64,000 nt of DNA from Acidovorax sp. sif1233 (GCF_019218755.1 NZ_JAHUWZ010000001.1:992001-1056000); one strand, 5' to 3'. Positions 27,101-37,919 are shown, counted from the stretch's first letter. The notes: a model not told the origin generated them from the sequence alone. Translations and numbers: made by a program.

Positions 27101-28189
27101 ATGGCCATTTCTCACCTTGCATTTTTGACGCCGGGCAACTATGCCGAGGACAGCCCCCTGCAGGGTTTGGAGGACACCTTGCGCCTGTTCGAGCTGGGGG
27201 AAGCGCTGGGCTACCAGGGCGCCTGGGTGCGCCAGCGGCATCTGGAGCGGGCGGTGTCGTCCGCGGCCACGCTGCTGGCCGCCGCCACGCAGCGCACGGG
27301 GCGCATCGCGCTGGGCACGGCGGTGATCCAGATGGGGTATGAGAACCCTTTCCGGCTGGCCGAGGACCTGGCGACGGTGGACGTGCTGTCGCGCGGGCGC
27401 CTGCAGGTGGGGCTGAGTGCGGGGGCGCCACCCTACGGGCCGCTGCTAGGCGGGCGCTTGTTCGACGGCGATGCGCAGGCCATCGATTTTTCGCACGCGC
27501 GGGTGGAGCGGCTGCGCAGCAACCTGCGCGGTGATTATTTCGGCGACGACGACTTTTTCGTGGAGTCGCCCGCAGGACGCCAGCGCCCGCGGGTGCAGCC
27601 GCATGCGGCGGGGTTGGTGGAGCGGCTGTGGTACGGCGGCGGGTCGCTGAAGTCTGCGCAGTGGGCGGGGGCGCAGGGCTACCACCTGCTGATTGGCAAT
27701 CTCAACCGCGGTGAGCAGACAGACGATTTCTTCGCGGCGCAGCGCAGCCAGCTCGAACTGTTTCATGCCCACTGGTCGGCTCCCCACGCCCCGCGTGTGG
27801 CGCTGGGTCGGGTCGTCGTGCCGCTGGACAGCGCAGATGCTGCGAGCCGGGCGCGCTACCGAGCCTGGGCGGCGCTGCGCGAGGTTCGCACGATGGCACC
27901 CCAGGGCGAGCGCCGTACGCTGTTTGCGCGCGATCTGGTGGGGACGTCCGATGAGATCCTGGAAAGCCTGCGCCAGGACCCGATCGTGCCGCGCGTGCAG
28001 GAGCTGCGGCTGGAGCTGCCATATGACTTCAACGTGCACGAGTACGCGCAGATCCTGAGCGACACCGCGCAGTACATTGCGCCGGAGCTGGGCTGGGTTC
28101 CAGCGGCGGCCGGCCCGACTGTCGACGGCTACTGCGTGGACCGCGCAGCCGCGACTTCGCTGCCCAGCTTGATCACCGACATGGCGTAG
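27101..28189 (+). CDS. Luciferase-like FMN-dependent monooxygenase
   Basis: Luciferase-superfamily enzyme, 362 residues; I believe it is closest to the KPN_01858-type subfamily, from memory. Seen: MAISHLAFLTPGNY, LGEALGYQGAWVRQRHLE, RIALGTAVIQMGYENPFRLAEDL, RGRLQVGLSAGAPPYGP, ERLWYGGGSLKSAQWAG. ATG at 27101 matches the family start. The substrate is unknown; position suggests the upstream sulfur-compound cluster. The last 20 or so codons (from about 28129) are read antisense through the decayed mltB remnant, so the native C-terminus has probably been replaced. Confidence 0.82.
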   Translation: MAISHLAFLTPGNYAEDSPLQGLEDTLRLFELGEALGYQGAWVRQRHLERAVSSAATLLAAATQRTGRIALGTAVIQMGYENPFRLAEDLATVDVLSRGRLQVGLSAGAPPYGPLLGGRLFDGDAQAIDFSHARVERLRSNLRGDYFGDDDFFVESPAGRQRPRVQPHAAGLVERLWYGGGSLKSAQWAGAQGYHLLIGNLNRGEQTDDFFAAQRSQLELFHAHWSAPHAPRVALGRVVVPLDSADAASRARYRAWAALREVRTMAPQGERRTLFARDLVGTSDEILESLRQDPIVPRVQELRLELPYDFNVHEYAQILSDTAQYIAPELGWVPAAAGPTVDGYCVDRAAATSLPSLITDMA

Positions 28190-28410
28190 TAGATCGACCA
28201 GTTGTAGCGGGTGATGGCGTAGCGATTTTCGGTGCCCGGCACGTAGCTCGGCGTATCGCCGCCGTTGTGTAGTTCGACGAGGCCAGGGGCCCCAGATGCT
28301 GCGCGGCGGTGCCATCCAGCACGCCGCCCCTTCGCTTGTATGCTGGCGGCGCTGAAGGTGGGCAGGAGTCTTGCGGTAAGAGGTCATCCAGTTGCAGCAG
28401 GCTCAGACCG
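28129..28410 (-). pseudogene. Decayed 3' fragment of a second mltB copy
   Basis: On the minus strand it matches the last 90 or so codons of intact mltB (30544-31620). [49 protein letters not shown] and EVAAAR correspond to [49 protein letters not shown] and EVAAAR. At least two single-base deletions break the frame (after LLPQD and after GPLA). Its TAG is at 28129-28131. It is in the same orientation as mltB, with the ABC-2 exporter genes between, so the two copies form a direct repeat of about 280 bases. Confidence 0.85.
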
Positions 28411-28478
28411 AACGGGTTGTTTCAAGTTCAAAATGCTGACTCTATGAAGCACCGCCCAGCCCAGGTCTTGCGGTGCGT

Positions 28479-29245
28479 TCAGCGCCGGATGCGCCGTCCC
28501 GTCTTGAACACCCACCACACCACGACAAGGCACAGGGCCATGAACACGAACGTCATGCCCGCGCTCACGCCGATGTGGACATCGGCCTGGCCGTAGAACG
28601 CCCAGCGCAACCCGCTGATGAGATAGACCACCGGGTTGAACAGCGAAACGGTCTGCCAGAACGGCGGCAGCATGCTGATGCTGTAGAACGCACCGCCGAG
28701 AAACGTCAGCGGTGTGATGACCAGTAGCGGGATCACCTGCAGCTTTTGAAAGCTGTCAGCCCAGAGGCCGATGATGAATCCGAACAGGCAGAACGTGACG
28801 GCGGTGAGCACCAGAAAGCCCACCATCCACACTGGATGCGCCACTTCGTACGGCACAAACACCCTGGCGGTGGTGAGGATGAGCACCGATACCAGCAGCG
28901 ACTTGGTGGCTGCGGCGCCGACATAGCCCAGCAGCACCTCGACCCAGTTGACCGGCGCGCTGAGCAACTCGTAGATGGTGCCGGACCACTTGGGCATGTA
29001 GATGCCAAAAGCCGAGTTGGAAATGCTTTCGGACAGCAGCGACAGCATGAGCAGGCCGGGGATGATGTAAGCCCCATAGCTCACGCCGCCGATGTCGCCC
29101 ATGCGCGAGCCAATGGCCGAGCCAAAGACGATGAAGTACAGCGCTGTGGACAGCACCGGTGCGATCAGGCTTTGCATCCAGGTGCGAAAGGCCCGGTTCA
29201 TCTCGAAGCGATAGATGGCACGCACGCCATGCAGGTTCAGGCCGG

Positions 29246-29249
<4 letters not shown>
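28479..29249 (-). CDS. ABC-2 type transporter permease (exporter)
   Basis: Inner-membrane permease of 256 residues with six hydrophobic segments. Markers of the NodJ/YadH-like ABC-2 family: [75 protein letters not shown]. Its ATG overlaps the ATPase stop by 4 bases (ATGA), so the pair is translationally coupled. The substrate is unknown (lipid, polysaccharide or drug in relatives). It lies between the mltB remnant and intact mltB. Confidence 0.9.
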
Positions 29250-30244
<995 letters not shown>

Positions 30245-30543
30245 GGGATGGTGGTCAGGAATAGTGCATGCCGCCGCGGCGGTTGCCGGGCAAGCGGGGG
30301 AGCGACGCATTGTGGCTTGAGTTGCGCAACCGCGCTGGCAGGCGCTGGCAAACCCCGCTTTGGCCCTGCGGCCAGGACAGGTCTTTCCCCTTCGCCACCG
30401 GATGCGTGCGGTGCGGGTAGCACAGCTGGCTCCGATCCGCAGCCCCACCAGGCAGTTCGGCTCGCGAAGGGTATTGCGGGCCATCCGGTGCTCGGCCCCT
30501 CGGTCGACCCTGTGCGCCTGCTCCGGCCGCCTCAGCGCCAGGA

Positions 30544-31620
30544 TCAGCGCGTTCGCGCCGCCGCCACCTCGCGGCCCAGCTCGATCACGGCCATCGCGTA
30601 GTAGCTGGACCAGTTGTAGCGCGTGATGGCGTAGAAATTCTCGGTGCCTGCCACATAGCTGGCGGGCTCGCCGCCGTTTTGCAGTTCCACCAGTGCCAGC
30701 GGGCCGGTGTGCTGCGCGCCCTGGGCATCCAGCACCGCGCCTTTGGCTGTCATGCTGGCCACGCTGAAGGTGGGCAGGATGTCGGGTGCCAGCAGGTCGT
30801 CGAGCTGCAGGCGCGCGGCGTCGAACTGCACGCCAAAGTGCGTGGGCATGCCTGGCGTCCAGCCATGGCCGCGGAAGTAGTTGGCCACCGAGCCGATGGC
30901 GTCCGCCGGGCTCTTGAACAGGTCCACGCGGCCGTCGCCATCGAAGTCAATCGCATAGCGCACCCAGCTCGACGGCATGAACTGCCCCAGGCCCATGGCA
31001 CCGGCGTAGCTGCCACGGGGCTCGAACGGGTCGGTGTCGCTGCGGTTGGTGAGGCTCAGGAACTGCTCCAGCTCACCGCGGAAAAATGCGGTGCGCTCCT
31101 TGGCACGCGGGTGGGTTGACGGGAAATCAAACGCCAGCGTGGCCAGCGCGTCCATCACCCGGAACGTGCCCATCTGCTGGCCGTAGATGGTCTCCACGCC
31201 GATGATGCCCACGATGATCTCGGCGGGCACGCCGTACTCGCGCTCGGCCCGCTCCAGCGTGGCCTCGTTCTCCTGCCAGAACCGCTGGCCGGCGCGGATG
31301 CGGATGGGGTCGATGAAGCGGCTGCGGTACACGCGCCAGTTCTTGGCGGTGCCTTTGGCTGGCGGCAGCATGAGGCGGGGGACCTGTGGCAGGAAGTGCG
31401 CCTGCCCGATGGCCTGGCGCACCCATTCGCGGTCCAGGTCGCGGCGTGCGGCCAGGTCGTCGGCAAACTGCAGGGCCTCGGGGCGCGATGCATAGGGCAC
31501 CGCGGGCTTTTGCTTCGTGGCGGTGGGTTTAGAGGGTTTTTGGGGGCTGGCGCTTGCTGCTATTGCGCAAGATGCTATTAAAAATATAGCAATATTGGCC
31601 CATCGGGCTGTCTTCTTCAT
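30544..31620 (-). CDS. mltB: Membrane-bound lytic murein transglycosylase B
   Basis: Cleaves peptidoglycan glycan strands with 1,6-anhydro product; 358 residues, periplasmic. Catalytic Glu143 in [16 protein letters not shown]; also [37 protein letters not shown] and the C-terminal [19 protein letters not shown]. The signal peptide ([16 protein letters not shown]) has a possible lipobox-like Cys at 18, but no clean L-x-x-C. Bases 31533-31593, which encode the signal and the Pro/Lys linker, are a copy of the AGCGCTTG-type repeat, an unusual origin for a signal sequence. A damaged 3' copy lies at 28129. Confidence 0.93.
   Translation of the reverse strand: MKKTARWANIAIFLIASCAIAASASPQKPSKPTATKQKPAVPYASRPEALQFADDLAARRDLDREWVRQAIGQAHFLPQVPRLMLPPAKGTAKNWRVYRSRFIDPIRIRAGQRFWQENEATLERAEREYGVPAEIIVGIIGVETIYGQQMGTFRVMDALATLAFDFPSTHPRAKERTAFFRGELEQFLSLTNRSDTDPFEPRGSYAGAMGLGQFMPSSWVRYAIDFDGDGRVDLFKSPADAIGSVANYFRGHGWTPGMPTHFGVQFDAARLQLDDLLAPDILPTFSVASMTAKGAVLDAQGAQHTGPLALVELQNGGEPASYVAGTENFYAITRYNWSSYYAMAVIELGREVAAARTR
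31533..31593 (-). repeat. Dispersed AGCGCTTG-type repeat forming the mltB signal peptide
   Basis: On the minus strand: GCTATATTTTTAATAGCATC, TTGCGCAATAGCAGC, AAGCGCCAGCCCCCAAAAAC. It matches the order of blocks (AATAGC, TTGCGCAA, AAGCGC, GGGGGCC-type, poly-T) of the intergenic copy at 3342-3406. It is in frame and encodes most of the MltB signal peptide. Confidence 0.68.
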
Positions 31621-31719
31621 GTCGGTTGTTCGTTACTCTGTTGTGTCCCTGCGCCGCGCAACCGGCGCGGCCCGGGCCAGCGTCATCGCGCAAGGGCCGC
31701 CCCGCCGCGCTGGCGGCGT

Positions 31720-31853
31720 CCCCCTTCCTGGCGGAGCCGAGAGAAGGAGCTGGGGGCCGCGGCTCCAGGCCTGCCTGCGCAGGCTGGGACGGCCCCGAAG
31801 GGCTGCCGTCTCTGGCGGCTGCACGGAGCGGCGAAGCCGCTCAGGGGGATGAT
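31720..31853 (-). repeat. GC-rich 3'-end repeat downstream of the transglutaminase gene
   Basis: Follows the stop codon after six bases: CCCCCTGAGCGGCTTCGCCG, then CAGCCGCCAGAG, GCCTGCGCAGGC and GGAGCCGCGGCCC. It shares block order with the repeat after nasT (3514-3640). No coding potential is evident. Confidence 0.65.
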
Positions 31854-33917
31854 TCATTTCTTGGGCCAGGGCAGGGTGCGGAATTCGCGCCGCAGCGTGC
31901 CCAGTTCGGTGTCGGGGTGGGGGGCGTAGCGCAGTCGCTCCAGCCGCAGCAGCCAGTCTGCCACTGCGTCGGCTGGCGCCCCGAATTGTGCCCGCACCCG
32001 TTCGGCCATCGCGCGCGGTGGCAGGGTTTCCGGCAGCGGCAGGCCCGCGCGCGCCAGGCGCTGGCGCGTGCGGGCCAGCAGCCGCAGCCAGGGGTCGTGC
32101 TGGCTGCGTTCCCACAGGCTCCAGCCCATGCCGCCCAGCGCGGCCGCGATGACCAGGGTGCCCAGCACGGTGGTGAGGTCCTGCCAGCTGGGGGATTCAA
32201 AACCCAGCGCCTTGAGCAGGTCCATCTGGCGGCTCTGCGTGTAGTTGAGCACCCACTGGTTCCAGCTGTTGTTGACGGCTTCCCACACGGCGCGCAGGTT
32301 CTGCACCATGCCCGGGCTGAGCGCGCCCATCGCTGCCGCGAACGCGCCTTGGGGCGCCTGCAGGCGCTGGAACGCCCCCACGCGGCCTGGCGAGACGGCG
32401 CCCGTGGGGTCCACGCGCACCCAGCCGCGGCCTTCCATCCACACCTCGGCCCAGGCGTGGGCATCGGCATTGCGCACGGTCCAGTAGCCATCCACGGGAT
32501 TGCGTTCACCCCCCTGGTAGCCCGTGACGATGCGTGCGGGCACATCCAGGGCGCGCATCAGCACCACGAAGGCCGAGGCAATGTGTTCGCAAAAACCTTC
32601 CTTGCGGTCAAACCAGAACTCGTCGGCGGTGTGTTCGCCATAGACGCCGGGATCGAGGGTGTAGGTGTAGCCGCCCGTGCGCAGGCGCTGCAGGGCCGCA
32701 TTGACCAGCGCGCTTGTTCCGCCGCTGGCCAGCGCGGGGTCTGCGCGCATTTGCGCGGCCAAAGCCAGGGTGCGGGGGTTGAAGCCGGGGGGGAGCTCCG
32801 TGTACACGCGCAGCTGCCGCACGGACTGCTGGGGGCCATGGCGGTACTCGGGGTAGCTCACGGCCTGGTAGCGCATCACCTCGGTGATGGGGCGTGAGGT
32901 CATCCACTGCAGGTCCTGGGTCATGTAGGCCCGCATGTTGTTGGGCAGCTCGGGCGCCTCGGGGGTGGCTTCCAACACCATCAGCCAGGGTTGCCGCTGG
33001 GGCTCAAGCGTCACTTCGTAGCGCACGGCCGGTCCGCTGACCTGCAGGTTGGCTGGCAGGGCCGCGCGTGCGGCCCAGGCGCTGTCTTCCCGAAACGGCT
33101 CGGCCTGCCATTGCCGGCCATCGAACGCCGTCATGACGGGGCCGCGGAAGTACAGCGCCGATTGGGGCGGGACATCGGTGGGCGCCCCCGCGAAGCGCAG
33201 GCGGATGGCCACGCGTTCGTCGAGCGCGATCTCGGCCATCTCGCCGATCTTCATGGTGCCCGACAGGCCGCTGCGCCCCGTGAGGTTCTCCCCGGGCATG
33301 CCCCACAGCGGCGCCATGCGCGGAAACAGCATGAACAGCGCCACCATGATGGGCGCCCCCAGCAGCGCCATGGTGCCCGCCATGCGAAAGGTCTGCGCCA
33401 GGGGCGGGCGCCCCACCGGCATGTGGGCATTGACCAGCGCCATGAGCAGGCCCAGCAGCGCCACCAGCATGGCGGCGGCGGTGAGCAGCGACTGCGAGAA
33501 GAAGAAGTTGCTGAGCATCGTGAAGAAGCCCAGGAAGAACACCACCATCGCGTCGCGGCGCGCGCGCAGCTCCAGCATCTTGAGCGCCAGCAGCATGACG
33601 ACCAGGGTGACGCCCGCATCGCGCCCGAGGATGGTGCGGTGCGTGAACAGCGTGCCCGCCACCGCCACCACCAGCAGGGCGCCCACGGTCCAGCGCCCGG
33701 GCAGGGGCCGGCCTTTCCAGGCGAGCCAGCCGCGCCACAGCAGCAGCCCGCCGGCCAGCAGGCTGGTCCACACCGGCAGGTTGGACACCTGCGGTGCGAT
33801 GACCCAGACGATCACGAACAGCAGAAAGAGCGTGTCGCGGGCGTCGCGCGGCAGGGAAACAAGGGTCTGGCGCAGGTTCATGGCAACGGTCCAGGCCCGG
33901 CTTGGAGTGGTGGACAT
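31854..33917 (-). CDS. tgpA: TgpA-type transmembrane transglutaminase (DUF3488 + transglutaminase-like)
   Basis: Periplasmic-facing transglutaminase-like enzyme anchored in the inner membrane, 687 residues. About six N-terminal membrane helices (DUF3488), a soluble transglutaminase core with triad Cys (EGFCEH), His (ADAHAWAEV) and Asp (VRVDPTGAV), and a C-terminal helix followed by a DUF4129-like tail. It ends a moxR-DUF58-tgpA operon, a widespread trio linked to envelope function; PA2873 (TgpA) is essential in Pseudomonas aeruginosa. Start is uncertain: ATG at 33917 lies at the edge of a dispersed repeat without a ribosome site; ATG at 33881 is the alternative. Confidence 0.88.
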   Translation of the reverse strand: MSTTPSRAWTVAMNLRQTLVSLPRDARDTLFLLFVIVWVIAPQVSNLPVWTSLLAGGLLLWRGWLAWKGRPLPGRWTVGALLVVAVAGTLFTHRTILGRDAGVTLVVMLLALKMLELRARRDAMVVFFLGFFTMLSNFFFSQSLLTAAAMLVALLGLLMALVNAHMPVGRPPLAQTFRMAGTMALLGAPIMVALFMLFPRMAPLWGMPGENLTGRSGLSGTMKIGEMAEIALDERVAIRLRFAGAPTDVPPQSALYFRGPVMTAFDGRQWQAEPFREDSAWAARAALPANLQVSGPAVRYEVTLEPQRQPWLMVLEATPEAPELPNNMRAYMTQDLQWMTSRPITEVMRYQAVSYPEYRHGPQQSVRQLRVYTELPPGFNPRTLALAAQMRADPALASGGTSALVNAALQRLRTGGYTYTLDPGVYGEHTADEFWFDRKEGFCEHIASAFVVLMRALDVPARIVTGYQGGERNPVDGYWTVRNADAHAWAEVWMEGRGWVRVDPTGAVSPGRVGAFQRLQAPQGAFAAAMGALSPGMVQNLRAVWEAVNNSWNQWVLNYTQSRQMDLLKALGFESPSWQDLTTVLGTLVIAAALGGMGWSLWERSQHDPWLRLLARTRQRLARAGLPLPETLPPRAMAERVRAQFGAPADAVADWLLRLERLRYAPHPDTELGTLRREFRTLPWPKK

Positions 33918-33985
33918 GCTATAAAAAATATAGCTCCCTGCGCCTTGCCTGTATGCGACAGGGGCCCACTGGATACGGATTTTGA
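33915..33985. repeat. Dispersed ATAGC-type repeat, partial
   Basis: GCTATAAAAAATATAGCTCC followed by CTGCGCCTTG and a GACAGGGGCCC...TTTTGAA end resembles the AGCGCTTG-type family with a lost core. It covers the gap between the DUF58 and transglutaminase genes and includes the predicted ATG of the latter. Confidence 0.5.
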
Positions 33986-33993
33986 AGCGGGGT

Positions 33994-35040
33994 TCAGCAC
34001 AGCGCCAGTGCCTCCAGGCAATTTCGTCGGTGCGCCGCACCCGTGTCCGGGGCGATCTCGACACCCGGCAGGCGCAGGCCATAGTCCAGCCCCAGCCGGT
34101 CGGCCTGCAGCACCCAGGCGGCCAGGCGTGAGAGGCGGGCTTCGTGGTCGGGCAGCGAGGCGCGGGCCAGGTCCAGCCACAGTTCGTGCCGCTGGGCTTG
34201 CTGGGCGTCGCGGCTGACCAGGTCGTCCGTGCCGGTGCCCAGCGATTTGGCGGCCTTCTTCCAGACCACGAGCTTGAGCGGGTCGCCCCGGCGGTAGGCG
34301 CGCACGCCGTCGAATTCGCCAATGCCCTGCGTGGGCGTGTTGCCGGCGCCGCCCGCGCGCGGTTCGCCGGTCGGCAGCGGCGGTGCCGGGGTCTCGGGCG
34401 CGGGGTAGACCAGCACCTGGGCCGCGGGCCGCCAGTAGGTCCAGACGCGGAAGGTGCCGAGCGGAAAGCGCGTCTCGGCCGTCAGCGTGGGCACGCGGTG
34501 CAGGCCCCGGCGCGGGGGCTTGAAAGCGACCTGCACGCTCGACTGGCCCTGCGCGGGCACGTCGGTCCAGGCCCAGTGGTGTGCCTCCTTGCCCGTGCCG
34601 TGCACCGACAGGGCGATGCCGTAGCGCGGCGTCTTGCGCTCGCTGGACAGCTGGATGTCAAACGCCGTGCTGGTGCCCATGAAGTGTGGCTCGGGCGCCT
34701 TCAGGTGCAGCGTGAGCCCGCGCAGGTTGGCGTGGCAGATGTGCATGCCCACCACGGCGCTGCCCGCCAGCAGAAAGGTCAGCAGGTAGCCCAGGTTGAG
34801 CTGGTAGTTGATGGACGCGATGAGCAGCACGATGAGCGTCAATGCCAGCATCCAGCCCGAGCCGGTGGGCAGGATGTAGACATTGCGCTGCGTGAGCGCG
34901 AGCGTGTCGCTCAGCGGCAGGCGCGCCTGCCACCAGCGCTGGAAGCGGCGGCGCAGTGGCGCAAGCGGGCTCACCCGGGCCAGGATGGCGCGCCAGCCCC
35001 CGGTCGGGCGGAGCGTGGCGGGGGGATGGGCGGCTGTCAT
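33994..35040 (-). CDS. DUF58 domain protein
   Basis: Membrane-anchored protein of 348 residues with two N-terminal hydrophobic helices (LALTLIVLLIASINYQ; LGYLLTFLLAGSAVVG) and a C-terminal DUF58/vWA-like region with the family signature GIGEFDGVRAYRRGDPLKLV and HELWLDLA. Function is unknown; family members always pair with MoxR ATPases. ATG at 35040 lies one base after the moxR TGA, indicating coupling. The C-terminal CLEALALC is short; the family domain is otherwise complete. Confidence 0.88.
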   Translation of the reverse strand: MTAAHPPATLRPTGGWRAILARVSPLAPLRRRFQRWWQARLPLSDTLALTQRNVYILPTGSGWMLALTLIVLLIASINYQLNLGYLLTFLLAGSAVVGMHICHANLRGLTLHLKAPEPHFMGTSTAFDIQLSSERKTPRYGIALSVHGTGKEAHHWAWTDVPAQGQSSVQVAFKPPRRGLHRVPTLTAETRFPLGTFRVWTYWRPAAQVLVYPAPETPAPPLPTGEPRAGGAGNTPTQGIGEFDGVRAYRRGDPLKLVVWKKAAKSLGTGTDDLVSRDAQQAQRHELWLDLARASLPDHEARLSRLAAWVLQADRLGLDYGLRLPGVEIAPDTGAAHRRNCLEALALC

Positions 35041-35041
35041 T

Positions 35042-35968
<927 letters not shown>

Positions 35969-36022
35969 GGCGCGACGTTATCCGAAAACTATCCAAAAAA
36001 ATACGAGACACGGGGATTGACT

Positions 36023-36976
36023 GTGAGCAAGACGGGCTATTTCACCCATCGGGATTGTTGGAAGCACGAGATGGGCCCGGGCCACCCAGAATGCCCCGAA
36101 AGGCTCGATGCCATCGAAGACCGCTTGCTGGTCACCGGGGTGGGCGATGCGCTGGAGCGCTACGAGGCCCCCGAGGCCTCGCTGGCCGACATCGAGCTGG
36201 CGCATGGCCGCATGCACATCGCGGCGCTGCGGGGCCTGTCCGACCGGCTCAACGAAGAGCTGATGGCGGGCGGCCCGAGCTACGCGCAGATCGACACCGA
36301 CACCTCCATCAACGCCCACACCTGGAAGGCGTCGCTGCGCGCCGCGGGTGCCGCGCTGGCCGCCACGGATGCGGTGATGGCCGGCGAGGTCGAGAACGCG
36401 TTTTGCTCCGTGCGTCCGCCCGGGCACCATGCGTGCCGCGACAAGGCCATGGGTTTTTGCTTCTTCAACAACGTGGCGGTGGCCGCCAAATATGCGCTGC
36501 AGCGCTACAACCTGCAGCGCGTGGCGGTGGTGGACTTCGATGTGCACCACGGCAATGGCACCGAGGACATCCTGGCGGGCGACCCGCGCGCGCTGATGGT
36601 CAGCATTTTCCAGCACCCGTTCTACCCGTACAGCGGCGACCAGGACCCGGCCCCCAACATGGTCAACGTGCCCGTGCCAGCGTACACCCGTGGCATGGAC
36701 ATCCGCGAGATCATCGAGATGATGTGGATGCCGCGCCTGGAAGCCTTCAAGCCCGAGATGATCTTCGTCTCCGCCGGCTTCGACGGCCACCGCGAGGACG
36801 ACATGGGCCAGCTGGGCCTGACCGAGCAGGACTACGCCTGGATCACCCACCGGGTCAAGGACGTGGCGCGGCGCTATTCCCAGGGCCGCATCGTGTCGTG
36901 CCTGGAGGGCGGCTATGTGATGGGGCCGCTGGCGCGCAGCGTGGAGGCGCATCTGCGCGTCCTGGCTGATCTTTGA
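36023..36976 (+). CDS. Histone deacetylase-family amidohydrolase (acetoin utilisation/acetylpolyamine type)
   Basis: Zinc-dependent deacetylase, 317 residues. Active-site motifs: VRPPGHHAC (His pair), FNNVAVAA, VVDFDVHHGNGTED (Asp and His zinc ligands), SAGFDGHREDDM (second Asp), and EGGYVMGPLARSV. Natural substrates in bacteria include acetylpolyamines and acetylated small molecules; which applies here is unknown. GTG at 36023 with GGGG 5-8 bases upstream matches the family start; a much longer open frame upstream has no support. A GC-rich repeat follows the stop. Confidence 0.92.
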   Translation: MSKTGYFTHRDCWKHEMGPGHPECPERLDAIEDRLLVTGVGDALERYEAPEASLADIELAHGRMHIAALRGLSDRLNEELMAGGPSYAQIDTDTSINAHTWKASLRAAGAALAATDAVMAGEVENAFCSVRPPGHHACRDKAMGFCFFNNVAVAAKYALQRYNLQRVAVVDFDVHHGNGTEDILAGDPRALMVSIFQHPFYPYSGDQDPAPNMVNVPVPAYTRGMDIREIIEMMWMPRLEAFKPEMIFVSAGFDGHREDDMGQLGLTEQDYAWITHRVKDVARRYSQGRIVSCLEGGYVMGPLARSVEAHLRVLADL

Positions 36977-37066
36977 CTCCCCCTGAGCCGCCTGCGGCGT
37001 CTTCCCCCTGAGGGGGACGCCACCCGTGGCCTGGCGAAGCCAGTTCCACGGTGGCACTGGCCTCAT
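36977..37066 (+). repeat. GC-rich 3'-end repeat
   Basis: CCCCCTGAGCCGCCTGCGGC, CCCCCTGAGGGGG, GACGCCACCCGTGGCC, then TGGCGAAGCCA and TTCCACGGTGGC, starting two bases after the stop codon. Almost identical to the copy at 18440. Confidence 0.82.
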
Positions 37067-37116
37067 GCGCGCCTGTTTCAAACGCCCCTCGCATTGCTGT
37101 GCACAGGAGAAACAAC

Positions 37117-37908
37117 ATGACGATTCCGAATTCTGACGAGCTGCTGCTGATCACCCGTGATACGCGCGGTGTGATCACCCTCACTTTGAACGACCCTGCA
37201 CGCTTCAATGCGTTGGGCTCTGAAATCCTGACAGCCCTGCAACAGGCGCTGGACGAAGCGCACCGCGACGAATCTGTGCGCGTGGTGGTGCTGGCCGCAG
37301 CGGGCAAGGCCTTCTGTGCCGGGCACAACCTCAAGGACATGGCGGCGAACCCGGAGCTGGCGTACTACCAGAAGCTGTTTGCCCAATGCAGCCGCATGAT
37401 GCTCACCATCCACAAGCTGCCCGTGCCCGTGGTCGCCAGGGTGCAGGGCATGGCGACGGCGGCGGGCTGCCAGCTGGTGGCGCAGTGCGATCTGGCGGTG
37501 GCGGCCGACAGCGCGAGTTTTGCCACCAGCGGCATCCACTACGGCCTGTTCTGCGCGACGCCCAGCGTGCCGCTGGTGCGCAATGTGCCCGCCAAGCGGG
37601 CGATGGAAATGTTGCTCACCGGCGATTTCATCGATGCCCCCACCGCGCTGGCACAGGGCCTGGTGAACCGCGTGGTGCCCGCCGATGCGCTGGACGCCGA
37701 GGTGGAGATGCTGGTGCAGTCCATCCTGCAAAAGCCCCGCGTGGCCGTGGCCATGGGCAAGGCGCTGGTGTACCAGCAGCGCGAGCTGGGCATGGATGCC
37801 GCCTACCAGCTGGCGGGCCAGGCCATGGCCACCAACATGATGGACGAGGCCGCGCAGGAGGGCGCGCGCGCCTTTGCGGAAAAACGCCAGCCCCGCTGGA
37901 AGCGCTGA
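37117..37908 (+). CDS. Crotonase-superfamily protein, ECHDC3-like
   Basis: Enoyl-CoA hydratase/isomerase fold, 263 residues. The CoA-binding core is AFCAGHNLKDM; then GMATAAGCQLVAQCDLAVAA and GIHYGLFCATPSVPLVR. The Glu that acts in true hydratases in the motif GGGCEL is Gln here (AGCQL), as in the mitochondrial ECHDC3 family, so hydratase activity is doubtful. ATG at 37117 has CAGGAGA 6 bases upstream; a longer open frame into the repeat is not supported. It lies 11 bases before the MscS gene. Confidence 0.88.
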   Translation: MTIPNSDELLLITRDTRGVITLTLNDPARFNALGSEILTALQQALDEAHRDESVRVVVLAAAGKAFCAGHNLKDMAANPELAYYQKLFAQCSRMMLTIHKLPVPVVARVQGMATAAGCQLVAQCDLAVAADSASFATSGIHYGLFCATPSVPLVRNVPAKRAMEMLLTGDFIDAPTALAQGLVNRVVPADALDAEVEMLVQSILQKPRVAVAMGKALVYQQRELGMDAAYQLAGQAMATNMMDEAAQEGARAFAEKRQPRWKR

Positions 37909-37919
37909 GGATCGCCACG

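Noticed and set aside
30245-30543. Open frames between the exporter ATPase and mltB
   Set aside because: No ribosome sites, no family features and irregular codon use; treated as non-coding with nothing recognisable.
33918-34322. Extended N-terminus of the transglutaminase frame overlapping the DUF58 gene
   Set aside because: The extra residues are an out-of-frame shadow of DUF58 and pass through the dispersed repeat; the membrane domain starts after 33917.
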